Positions 24,775 to 32,783 of a DNA stretch of 56,183 bases are shown here, one piece after another (positions within the stretch are counted from its first letter, which is position 1; each line of letters begins with the position of its first letter). This stretch comes from Rhodospirillales bacterium. Lineage in GTDB: Bacteria; Pseudomonadota; Alphaproteobacteria; Rhodospirillales; JAPHRK01. The DNA is taken from assembly GCA_026196105.1 (NCBI GenBank), contig JAPHRK010000058.1, positions 1-56,183 on the forward strand, in the 5' to 3' direction. A model generated the notes under the pieces. It worked only from the letters and a program-made list of their open reading frames with translations. It was not told where the DNA came from and made no database searches. The translations under genes and the position numbers were made by a program.

Positions 24775-25218
24775 ATGGATAAATTATACACTGTTACAGA
24801 CTTAGCGACTGAATTCGCAATTACTCCGAGAGCGGTGCGCTTTTATGAATCAAAAGGCCTGATTACTTCGCAAAGAGTAGGACGTACCCGCATTTATACA
24901 AAGCGAGAACGTGCTCGGTTAAAGATTATCCTGCGCTCAAAACGGGTGGGTTTTACCCTTGCCAATGTGAAAGCTTATTTGGAACTTTATGACACTGACC
25001 ATAGCAAGCTAAAGCAAATCCTTGTGTTGCTCTCTGGCAGTCGGCAACGGATTACTGAGCTTCAGCAGCAACAAGATGAACTTAAAGTCATGCTTGATGA
25101 GTTGTCCAAAATGGAAACAGAGGCAATTGGTGATCTTAAGGCGCAAGGACTTGACCCTGAAGAAGCCCTCGCAGAATTTGAGGCATCCTTAAGCGAAAAT
25201 TCAAAGGCTGCCGAATAA
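24775..25218 (+). CDS. MerR-family transcriptional regulator
   Basis: A 147-residue regulator with the MerR winged helix at residues 5-70 (YTVTDLATEFAITPRAVRFY, ESKGLITSQRVGRTRIYTK) and a dimerisation coiled coil at about 75-125 (glutamine/leucine-rich). It lacks the cysteines of metal-sensing MerR proteins and resembles the LiuR type that controls branched-chain amino acid and fatty-acid catabolism. A palindrome upstream of its own gene also appears in the promoter of the racemase/acyl-CoA dehydrogenase operon, which suggests its regulon. Confidence 0.9.
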   Translation: MDKLYTVTDLATEFAITPRAVRFYESKGLITSQRVGRTRIYTKRERARLKIILRSKRVGFTLANVKAYLELYDTDHSKLKQILVLLSGSRQRITELQQQQDELKVMLDELSKMETEAIGDLKAQGLDPEEALAEFEASLSENSKAAE

Positions 25219-25247
25219 GCCTTTTAAATTTTAAGGGAGAAAAGCAT

Positions 25248-25772
25248 TTGGGTGTTTGGCTAGGTCTCGCCAGGATTTCAATTACACGACTTTTAGGAAA
25301 GTCCGTAAATTTGCTCGATGAGGTCACCCTTGATCGGCGCGTTATGCCTTTTGATCTTGACCCTAATATGCATATGACCAACTCGGTTTATTACACCTTG
25401 ATGGATTTAGGGCGAATTGAGCACCTCCTTTATTCTGGGACGATGGAGGCTTTGTTCAAGCGCAGGATGGGCCCGGCTATTGGCGGTATTGTCTTACGTT
25501 TTCGCCGTTCCTTAGCGCCATTTCAAAAATATAAAGTTGTTACTAAGCTCGCTGGTTGGGATGACAAGTGGCTTTATTACGAGCAACGCATCGAATCCGG
25601 TGGGGATGCTTATGCTTTGGCCTATTCTCGCCTTGCATGTACGGGAAATGGGGGCGCTGTTCCTATTTCGGAAGTCTTGAAATTTATGAATTTTGAAGGT
25701 GTTTCTCCCGATTTAGGTGGCATGCCTGAACGACTTGAGGCTGCTTGTGGGGCGTTAAAGAACTCGCCTTAA
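25248..25772 (+). CDS. Hotdog-fold acyl-CoA thioesterase-like protein
   Basis: A 174-residue protein beginning at TTG 25248, supported by AAGGGAG upstream. RRVMPFDLDPNMHMTNSVYY is the 4-hydroxybenzoyl-CoA-thioesterase-like motif with a catalytic Asp and the following N/H residues, and IGGIVLRFRRSLAPFQKY is the central strand pair. It resembles THEM6-like and FcbC-like thioesterases. It lies 29 nt after merR and is likely co-transcribed, perhaps to release CoA from accumulated intermediates. Confidence 0.8.
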   Translation: MGVWLGLARISITRLLGKSVNLLDEVTLDRRVMPFDLDPNMHMTNSVYYTLMDLGRIEHLLYSGTMEALFKRRMGPAIGGIVLRFRRSLAPFQKYKVVTKLAGWDDKWLYYEQRIESGGDAYALAYSRLACTGNGGAVPISEVLKFMNFEGVSPDLGGMPERLEAACGALKNSP

Positions 25773-25876
25773 TCTAAATAATTTCTCAAAAATTACACAT
25801 CTTGTTGATTAAAAAATAAAAATCAGCTTATGATTTGCTTATAAAAAGAAAAATATTACACAAAGTAAAATTCTGC

Positions 25877-25913
25877 TTGACCCGACCGTTTGGTTGAACA
25901 TACCTTTCGGTCA
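25877..25913 (+). promoter_or_regulatory. Liv-operon promoter with two tandem TetR-type operators
   Basis: TTGACC (25877-25882) is a good -35 box. CGACCGTTTGGTTG (25883-25896) and ATACCTTTCGGTCA (25900-25913) share ACC-N2-T-Y-GGT with the palindromes at 23136 and 23887 and are spaced 17 nt centre to centre. The first fills the spacer and the second covers the -10 position, as expected for repression. The rest of 25773-25986 is AT-rich with nothing else recognised. Confidence 0.65.
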
Positions 25914-25986
25914 AACAAGTTACCGTGGGGTAATTTAGCCGACTTAAATTTAAGAATAACGGCTTAAAACAGGGAGCAATATTAAA

Positions 25987-26856
25987 GTGGAACTGCTGCA
26001 ACTTTTAGTCAGCGGCATAGCGCAAGGATGTGTTTACGGACTCATCGCCTTGGGTTTTGTGTTGATTTATAAAGCGACTGAGATTGTCAACTTCGCCCAA
26101 GGCGATATCATGATGCTCGGCGCTTTTTCAGCCTTTTCGTTTATCGGCATCGCTGGAATGCCCTATTGGATAGGCTTTCCTTTAGCGATCGTTTCAATGG
26201 CATTATTTGGTTATTTGCTGGATTGGCTCGTTTTACGGCGGGTTATTGGGCAACCGCAATTTGCTATCGTTATTCTCACCATTAGCCTTGGATTCATTTT
26301 CCGAGCGGTAGCTGGGGCGATATGGGGGCATGAACCTCTTGCCTTTGACACGCCATTCGGAGAAATGGTTATTGAGTTTAAAGGCGTGATTATCGCAGGC
26401 GATAACGCCGCCATTATTGTCGGCACCTTGGTCCTATCGGCGTTACTTTATTTCTTTTTCCGCTTCACCAAAGTTGGTGTCGCTATGCAGGCAGCTTCAC
26501 AAAACCAGTTAGCGGCCTATTATATGGGCATTCCGGTAAAAGTTATTTTCTCCTTGATCTGGGCTATTAGTGCAGCCGTTGCCACTGTTGCAGGGGTCTT
26601 GCTTTCCCCTGTTTCCCTCATCGATACTGAAATGGGATTCATCGGTATTAAGGCCTTTGCTGCTGCTGTTATCGGCGGGTTTGGTAGTCTCCCGGGAGCT
26701 ATTATCGGTGGTCTGATTATTGGTGGTTCAGAGCAGATGGCGGGAGCTTTCTTGCCAACTGGCTTTAAAGAAATCGCCGCCTTTGTCATTATGCTGGCGG
26801 TCCTCACCTTGCGACCCGAAGGGTTGTTCGCTCAAATTCATCGTAAGAAGGTGTAA
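25987..26856 (+). CDS. livH: Branched-chain-type ABC transporter permease LivH
   Basis: A 289-residue inner-membrane permease with about eight hydrophobic helices, starting at GTG. The opening LLVSGIAQGCVYGLIALGFV and EIVNFAQGDIMMLGAF are LivH blocks, and AAVIGGFGSLPGAIIGGLIIG is the cytoplasmic loop that contacts the ATPase. It begins a gene set for a hydrophobic amino acid-type importer (HAAT family). The accompanying acyl-CoA ligase suggests a carboxylic acid substrate rather than an amino acid. Confidence 0.92.
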   Translation: MELLQLLVSGIAQGCVYGLIALGFVLIYKATEIVNFAQGDIMMLGAFSAFSFIGIAGMPYWIGFPLAIVSMALFGYLLDWLVLRRVIGQPQFAIVILTISLGFIFRAVAGAIWGHEPLAFDTPFGEMVIEFKGVIIAGDNAAIIVGTLVLSALLYFFFRFTKVGVAMQAASQNQLAAYYMGIPVKVIFSLIWAISAAVATVAGVLLSPVSLIDTEMGFIGIKAFAAAVIGGFGSLPGAIIGGLIIGGSEQMAGAFLPTGFKEIAAFVIMLAVLTLRPEGLFAQIHRKKV

Positions 26857-26862
26857 GCGGAC

Positions 26863-27939
26863 ATGCGTATTCTTTTCAAAAAAACTTATGAAGACGATAT
26901 CCGTATTCTGAAACACAGTGGATATGTTTTTTGGTACGGCCTTCTAATTACTGCTCTTTTTGCTGCTCCCCTTTTTCTAGATGACTTCTATTTAGGAGAA
27001 TTGGCGCAGGTTTATATTTTCGCTATTGCTGGGGTCGGCCTCATGCTTTTAGTGGGCTATACGGGACAGGTTAGTCTTGGTCATGCGGCTTTCTTAGCGA
27101 TTGGGGCATATTCGAATGCTTGGTTAATCAGCAAAGGGGTGCCTTTTCTGATTTCTTTCCCCTTAGCGGGAGTTATTTCAGCACTTGCAGGAATGATAAT
27201 TGCTATTCCGGCCTCAAGGATGACCGGAGTATACTTGGCGATTGCCACACTCGCTTTTTCTATCATCGTCGAGCAAATTATGGTCCGCTGGGAAAGCGTT
27301 ACGGGCGGCTTTAAAGGAATGACAGTCGATGCTCCTGAGATTTTCGGGTACCAGTTTTGGGATACTTGGGCCTTCTATCTAATGTGTTTGATCGTTTTGC
27401 TCTTTGTCATTGTTGGTGCGCTCAATCTTTTGCGCTCCCCTACGGGGCGGGCTATGGCCGCAATTCGGGATTCAGAAGTTTCTGCCCAAAGCCTTGGAAT
27501 TAACCTAGCTAAATATAAATCCATTGCCTTTGCTATTAGCGCTGGCGTGACTGGTTTAGCAGGGGCCCTTTTAGGCCATAAGGTTAACTACCTTTCTCCT
27601 GATTCCTTTAATATGATCGTTTCAATCCAATTGTTGTTGATGGTTGTTGTTGGGGGACTTGGGTCCATCCATGGTGCAATTTATGGTGCGATCTTCATTG
27701 GGGCCTTGCCTCAATTGCTTGCTATTTTGCGCGATTATTTGCCTCCGGTCATTTCCCAAACACCAGGTTTAGAGCCTGGAATTTTTGGTCTTATTTTGGT
27801 GTTGTTTATTCTCTTTGAACCATTGGGACTTTATGGGAGGTGGCGCAAGATGAAGCTCTATTTTGACACCTTCCCGCTTTATCGCAAATCGACCTTCAAA
27901 CGTCAGAAAAGCTATCTAAAAACGGAGCGAATGAAATGA
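26863..27939 (+). CDS. livM: Branched-chain-type ABC transporter permease LivM
   Basis: A 358-residue permease 6 nt after livH. GVGLMLLVGYTGQVSLGHAA, YLAIATLAFSIIVEQ and MVVVGGLGSIHGAIYGAIFI are typical LivM blocks; about ten membrane helices are visible. A basic C-terminal tail (YRKSTFKRQKSYLKT) extends beyond the last helix. The stop overlaps the livG start in ATGA. It pairs with LivH to form the membrane channel. Confidence 0.92.
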   Translation: MRILFKKTYEDDIRILKHSGYVFWYGLLITALFAAPLFLDDFYLGELAQVYIFAIAGVGLMLLVGYTGQVSLGHAAFLAIGAYSNAWLISKGVPFLISFPLAGVISALAGMIIAIPASRMTGVYLAIATLAFSIIVEQIMVRWESVTGGFKGMTVDAPEIFGYQFWDTWAFYLMCLIVLLFVIVGALNLLRSPTGRAMAAIRDSEVSAQSLGINLAKYKSIAFAISAGVTGLAGALLGHKVNYLSPDSFNMIVSIQLLLMVVVGGLGSIHGAIYGAIFIGALPQLLAILRDYLPPVISQTPGLEPGIFGLILVLFILFEPLGLYGRWRKMKLYFDTFPLYRKSTFKRQKSYLKTERMK

Positions 27940-28700
27940 GTTTCTTTCGAGCCGAAAACCTTGCTATTCAATTCGGTGGCATCCGCGCCGTTGATGGGGT
28001 TAGCTTTCACGTCAATGAAGGTGAAGTCTTCACTCTGGTAGGGCCTAATGGCGCTGGCAAGACGACAATTTTTAACCTCATTAGCCGAATTTATGATCCT
28101 ACTGAGGGAAAAATTTTTCTCAATGATCATGATATTACTGAGATTGAAGCTCACCGGATTGCCTCGCTAGGTATTGCGCGGACATTTCAGAATATTGAAC
28201 TGTTCGAACATGCGACTGTACTGCAAAACCTTCTGGTTGGGCGTCATTGCCACCATAAATCTAAGCTATGGAGTGAAGTCTTCTTTACCAAATCTACTCG
28301 AGTGATGGAACATGCTCACCGGGAGAAAGCTGAAGAGGTTATCGACTTTCTTGATCTGCAACATTACCGCAACCAGATGATTGCTAACCTGCCTTATGGG
28401 GTACGCAAAGTGGTTGAGGTTGCCAGGGCCTTGTGTACAGAACCAAAGCTGCTTCTCCTTGATGAACCTGCTTCGGGCCTCAATGTGGAAGAGACAGAAG
28501 ATATGGCTTTCTGGATTGAGGATATCAAAAAAGATTTAGGCATTACGGTGATCATGGTTGAACATGATATGAGTTTGGTTTCTGCTGTTTCTGATCGAGT
28601 GTTGGCCCTTAATAACGGGCGTATGTTGTCTGAAGGGACACCAAGTGAAGTTCAATCGGACCCTGAAGTGATTAAAGCTTACCTGGGGGTGGATGAATAA
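27936..28700 (+). CDS. livG: ABC transporter ATP-binding protein LivG
   Basis: A 254-residue ATPase. Walker A is GPNGAGKTT, the Q-loop is ARTFQNIELF, the signature is the LivG-type LPYGVRKVVEVARAL instead of LSGGQ, Walker B is LLLLDEPASGLN and the switch His is in VIMVEHDMSLV. Its start overlaps the livM stop and its stop overlaps the livF start by one base. It energises uptake together with LivF. Confidence 0.94.
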   Translation: MSFFRAENLAIQFGGIRAVDGVSFHVNEGEVFTLVGPNGAGKTTIFNLISRIYDPTEGKIFLNDHDITEIEAHRIASLGIARTFQNIELFEHATVLQNLLVGRHCHHKSKLWSEVFFTKSTRVMEHAHREKAEEVIDFLDLQHYRNQMIANLPYGVRKVVEVARALCTEPKLLLLDEPASGLNVEETEDMAFWIEDIKKDLGITVIMVEHDMSLVSAVSDRVLALNNGRMLSEGTPSEVQSDPEVIKAYLGVDE

Positions 28701-29473
28701 TGAGTGACATTCTTCTCAAGGTACGAAACATTGAAACTTACTATGGTCCCATCATGGCGATCCGGGGAGTTTCATTAGATGTGACAGAAGGCTCAATTGT
28801 CACTATTTTGGGTGGCAATGGGGCTGGGAAAACCACCATTTTGAAAACCATCTCAGGTGCTATGGATCCGCAAAAAGGGATTGTGACTTTTGATGGTGAA
28901 GAAATCCAAAAACGGGACCCGGATTGGGTAGCTAGAAAAGGCATTGCCCATGTTCCTGAAGGTCGGGAAGTTTTCCCCTTCCTTTCAGTAAAAGAGAATC
29001 TGATGATGGGGGCCTTTACCCGTAAAGACCGAGAGGAAGTTCTAAAAGATTTAGAATTGGTTTACCACTACTTCCCGGTTTTGAAAGAGCGTGAAGAGCA
29101 GGCCGCGGGTTACCTTTCAGGTGGTCAGCAACAGATGTTAGCGATTGGGCGTGGCCTGATGGCCAAACCTAGATTGATGCTGTTGGATGAACCTTCGTTG
29201 GGACTCTCTCCTCTGTTGGTGAAAGAGATTTTCGAGATCATTGTCCGCCTCAATAAAGAGCAAGGGGTGACCATGCTTCTTGTGGAGCAAAATGCAAACA
29301 TGGCCCTAAAGACAGGTGAAACGGGGTACGTGCTTGAAGTAGGGCGAATCGTTATGAGTGACAAATGTTCGATTCTTTTAGAAAGTGATGACGTCAAAGA
29401 ATTTTACTTGGGCATGAAAGAAGAAGGTGCTCGGGGCAATCGACGTTGGAAAAAACGGAAAACCTGGAGATAA
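28700..29473 (+). CDS. livF: ABC transporter ATP-binding protein LivF
   Basis: A 257-residue ATPase. Walker A is GNGAGKTT, the signature YLSGGQQQMLAIGRGL, Walker B LMLLDEPSLGLS, and the switch His position reads LLVEQNANMAL, Gln in place of His as in other LivF proteins. The last 15 residues are unusually basic (GNRRWKKRKTWR), an extension beyond the usual LivF end. The acyl-CoA ligase start follows 1 nt after its stop. Confidence 0.94.
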   Translation: MSDILLKVRNIETYYGPIMAIRGVSLDVTEGSIVTILGGNGAGKTTILKTISGAMDPQKGIVTFDGEEIQKRDPDWVARKGIAHVPEGREVFPFLSVKENLMMGAFTRKDREEVLKDLELVYHYFPVLKEREEQAAGYLSGGQQQMLAIGRGLMAKPRLMLLDEPSLGLSPLLVKEIFEIIVRLNKEQGVTMLLVEQNANMALKTGETGYVLEVGRIVMSDKCSILLESDDVKEFYLGMKEEGARGNRRWKKRKTWR

Positions 29474-29474
29474 T

Positions 29475-31319
29475 ATGATGGACGGCGTAATCCAATACGA
29501 ACCCGTCATTATCGACGGCTGTGATACAATCCCCAAACTGTTCAGGCAGCGGGTAGAAAAACATGGCGATAAGATTGCCCTGCGGGAAAAAGATTTAGGC
29601 ATTTGGCGCTCAGTGACCTGGAAAGAATATGGTCAAAAAGCCAAAGAAATTGGCCTTGGCTTGATTTCCTTGGGGCTGGAGCCGGGTGAACGGGTTTCTA
29701 TCCTCAGTGAGAATAATAAGGAATGGCTATTCGCTGATTTGGGCATTATTTCTGCTGGGGGGGTCTCCTCAGGTGTATACACAACCGATTCTGCCAAACA
29801 GCTTCAATATCTCCTGACAGATTCAGATTCAAAATACTTGCTGGTGGAAAATGATGAGCAGTTAGATAAGATTCTTGCGGTCCGGGACAACGTGCCGGAG
29901 CTGAGAAAAATTATTGTTATGGATATGGAAGGCCTTCGTGACTTTGACGATGAGCAGGTGATCTCAATTAATGACCTTTATGATCGGGGTCGAATTTATG
30001 GTGAGAAAAACCCGGATGTCTGGGATAGCCGCATTGAAAATGTGAAACAGGAAGACCTTGTGATTCTCATCTATACCTCTGGCACCACAGGGCCGCCAAA
30101 AGGGGCGATGATCAATCATCGAAATATCTTATTCCAAAGTCAGAATGTGCTTAATTATTTGGTCTATGGCGAAGGGGATGAACAACTTTCCTTCTTGCCC
30201 TTGTACCACATTGCAGAACGGACATTCACGGTTTTCTATCCGCTGATGACGGGCTCTACAGTTAATTTTGTTGAAGGGCCTGATACGGTTTTTGAGAATA
30301 TTCAGGAAGTTTCGCCAACCATCTTTTTCGCGGTTCCACGCATTTGGGAGAAGTTTTATTCTGGCATTACAATTCGTCTGAAAGATGCCTCCAAATTTAG
30401 CCAATGGGCTTATCATAAAGCTATCACTATTGGTCATGAAGCGGCAGAATATGAGTTGGAAAACAAGCCTGTTCCCTCTGGGCTAGCTTTTAAACGGTGG
30501 CTTTCAAGTAAGCTGGCATTGCGCAATATTAAAATTCTCCTGGGCCTTGATCGCATCAAGTGGGCCATTACAGGTGCGGCGCCGATCTCACCGGATCTGA
30601 TTAAGTGGTTTATGGCCCTTGGGATAGATATGTACGAGGTCTATGGACAAACGGAAAATACGGGTACTGCGACGTCCAACCAGCCTGGAAAAAACAAAAT
30701 CGGGACCATCGGTCCCGCAGCCCCTAATACGGAAGTGAAAATTTCTGATCAGGGGGAAATTCTCCTGCGGGGGCCACATGTCTTCATGGGTTATTTGAAC
30801 AAACCAGAGAAGACAGCTGAGACTATTATGGATGGTTGGCTTCACACAGGTGATGTTGGTAATATTGATAATGAAGGCTTTATCAAAATTACGGATCGTA
30901 TGAAGGATATTATCATTACGGCAGGGGGTAAGAATATCACCCCAAGCGAATGGGAGAACCAACTTAAGTTCTCGCCTTATATCTCTGATGCGGTAGTGAT
31001 TGGTGATAAACGCAAGTTTCTTACCTGTCTGGTTATGATCGACCAGGAGAATGTTGAGAAATTTGCTCAAGATGCCAATGTGCCTTTCACCAACTATGCT
31101 AGCCTCTGCAAAGCTGATGAAGTGGTTAAGCTCATTGGGGAAGAAGTTGAGCGGGTAAATAAGAATTTTGCCCGGGTTGAGACAGTCAAAAAATATCGCT
31201 TGATTGATCAGCTCCTCACGGCGGAAGATGATGAATTAACACCAACCATGAAGCTCAAAAGGAGCTTTGTGAACGAGAAATACAAGGATTTAATCGACGC
31301 TATGTATGCGGAAGCTTAA
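29475..31319 (+). CDS. AMP-binding long-chain acyl-CoA synthetase (FadD15-like)
   Basis: A 614-residue adenylate-forming ligase that converts a carboxylic acid to its CoA thioester using ATP. The ATG at 29475 with TGGAGATA is used; an extended frame upstream overlaps livF. Motifs: VILIYTSGTTGPPKGAM (phosphate loop), YEVYGQTENTG, GWLHTGDVGNID and KDIIITAGGKNITPSEWEN. The GKNITPSE form and total length place it among long-chain-type ligases. Being embedded between importer ATPases and binding protein, it probably activates the imported acid. Confidence 0.93.
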   Translation: MMDGVIQYEPVIIDGCDTIPKLFRQRVEKHGDKIALREKDLGIWRSVTWKEYGQKAKEIGLGLISLGLEPGERVSILSENNKEWLFADLGIISAGGVSSGVYTTDSAKQLQYLLTDSDSKYLLVENDEQLDKILAVRDNVPELRKIIVMDMEGLRDFDDEQVISINDLYDRGRIYGEKNPDVWDSRIENVKQEDLVILIYTSGTTGPPKGAMINHRNILFQSQNVLNYLVYGEGDEQLSFLPLYHIAERTFTVFYPLMTGSTVNFVEGPDTVFENIQEVSPTIFFAVPRIWEKFYSGITIRLKDASKFSQWAYHKAITIGHEAAEYELENKPVPSGLAFKRWLSSKLALRNIKILLGLDRIKWAITGAAPISPDLIKWFMALGIDMYEVYGQTENTGTATSNQPGKNKIGTIGPAAPNTEVKISDQGEILLRGPHVFMGYLNKPEKTAETIMDGWLHTGDVGNIDNEGFIKITDRMKDIIITAGGKNITPSEWENQLKFSPYISDAVVIGDKRKFLTCLVMIDQENVEKFAQDANVPFTNYASLCKADEVVKLIGEEVERVNKNFARVETVKKYRLIDQLLTAEDDELTPTMKLKRSFVNEKYKDLIDAMYAEA

Positions 31320-31431
31320 AACCTAAGACTTTACAAAGATTCTAGATTTACTGGACAATGCCTCCAAATTTGTTCAGCATGAATTTAATAGCGGACTATT
31401 TAGGAAAATATCCTACAGGGAGTAGTGAAAA

Positions 31432-32607
31432 ATGAAGAAGTTATATACAGGTATTGCCTTTGCTGCAGGGGCTGTTGCCCTCACCGTAACTGGGACAGCC
31501 ATGGCTGGACAACGGGGCGTTTCTGACAAAGAAGTCGTCTTTGGAATGCATACTGCTTTGAGCGGTCCTGCAAGCCCATGGGGTGTTGGGGCTGCTGCGG
31601 GTATCCGGATGCGTTTTGACGAAATTAATGCTGATGGTGGTATTCACGGTCGTAAGCTTAAGATCATTATTGAAGATCACGGCTATCAAGTACCTAAGGC
31701 TATCCAAGCTGCCAACAAACTGATCAACCGCGATAATATTTTCGCCATGCTCGGGGCTCTTGGAACCCCTATGAACAATGCCGCCATGAAGATGCAGTTG
31801 GCTAAAAAAGTGCCAAACCTGTTCCCCTTTACAGCAGCTCGTTCAATGCATGAGCCATACCATAAACTGAAATTTGCTTTGTTCTCAGATTACTATGATC
31901 ACAACCGGGCAGGTATTAAGTATTTTGTTGAAAAACATGGTAAAAAAGCCGTGTGTGCCATGTATCAGGATACGGATTTTGGTCATGAAACCCGTGATGC
32001 AGCTCGCGATCAAACTAAAGCTATGGGCATGAAGCTCGTTGCTGAAGCAACTCACACCCCTCGCGACACTGACTTCACCTCTCAGCTTGGTAAAATGAAA
32101 AAAGCTGGTTGTGATTTGATCGCTCTTGGGACCATTATTAAAGACACCATCATCATCAATGCCACAGCTAAGAAAATGGGTATGGCTGATGTGGTATTTG
32201 TTGGTAACACAGCTTCTTACGATCAGTTTACTGCGGGCGCTAAAGGCGGAATTGCTGGTGGTTACTATGCACTTTCCGGTTTTGAATATGCATACTCAGA
32301 CACCAGTGCTGACATAATCAAAGCCTGGGCTAACCGTTTTAAAGAAATGAACGGTAAAGAGCCTAATGGTGCTGCTCAGCTAGCATATTCTTCTGCTGAC
32401 ATGGTAGTTCAAGCTTTGGATAAAGCTGGCAAGAACTTGACCACTGACTCTTTCATTGCCGCTCTTGAAGGTATTCAAGGCTATCGTGATATTTTCGGTG
32501 CAGAGTTTAGCTTTAGCGCCACTAATCACAAAGGTTCAGATACTTCTATGCTCAGCCAAATTGTTGATGGGCGTTGGAAACTTCTTGAGAAAAACTTAGG
32601 TTACTAA
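31432..32607 (+). CDS. ABC transporter substrate-binding protein (LivK-type)
   Basis: A 391-residue periplasmic binding protein. The first 25 residues are a signal peptide cut after AMA. The mature part has the type I periplasmic fold of the Leu/Ile/Val family (VVFGMHTALSGPASPWGVGA, GIRMRFDEINADGGIHGRKL, IEDHGYQVPKAIQAANKLI). ACMYQDTDFGHETRD and LYYALSG-like segments mark the hinge and second lobe. It is the last gene before an intrinsic terminator and completes the importer. Homologues in other acyl-CoA gene sets bind aromatic or aliphatic acids; the ligand is not readable from sequence. Confidence 0.93.
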   Translation: MKKLYTGIAFAAGAVALTVTGTAMAGQRGVSDKEVVFGMHTALSGPASPWGVGAAAGIRMRFDEINADGGIHGRKLKIIIEDHGYQVPKAIQAANKLINRDNIFAMLGALGTPMNNAAMKMQLAKKVPNLFPFTAARSMHEPYHKLKFALFSDYYDHNRAGIKYFVEKHGKKAVCAMYQDTDFGHETRDAARDQTKAMGMKLVAEATHTPRDTDFTSQLGKMKKAGCDLIALGTIIKDTIIINATAKKMGMADVVFVGNTASYDQFTAGAKGGIAGGYYALSGFEYAYSDTSADIIKAWANRFKEMNGKEPNGAAQLAYSSADMVVQALDKAGKNLTTDSFIAALEGIQGYRDIFGAEFSFSATNHKGSDTSMLSQIVDGRWKLLEKNLGY

Positions 32608-32627
32608 GCTTTTAAGCAAAAAAATCT

Positions 32628-32664
32628 AAAGCCCGGTTCCAGAGATGGGGCCGGGCTTTTTTGT
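32628..32664 (+). terminator. Intrinsic terminator after the Liv importer operon
   Basis: AAAGCCCGG (32628-32636) pairs with CCGGGCTTT (32651-32659), followed by a T-run. It lies 20 nt after the binding-protein stop and separates the importer operon from the next promoter. Confidence 0.88.
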
Positions 32665-32700
32665 TGACCTTCCTTCTTGGATGTAGTTACCTATGCGTCA

Positions 32701-32729
32701 TTGCGATTACCTATAGGTAATTTTATAAA
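32701..32729 (+). promoter_or_regulatory. Promoter of the beta-oxidation operon with MerR-type palindrome
   Basis: TTGCGA (32701-32706) and TATAAA (32724-32729) form -35/-10 boxes with a 17-nt spacer. The 16-bp palindrome ATTACCTATAGGTAAT (32706-32721) fills the spacer and shares both 7-bp arms with the palindrome upstream of merR. A degenerate copy of the left arm (GTTACCTAT) precedes at about 32686. Confidence 0.7.
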
Positions 32730-32783
32730 AAAATAAATGAAGCTAAATAGCTCAAATAGTTATTAAATATGGGAGATATAGAC

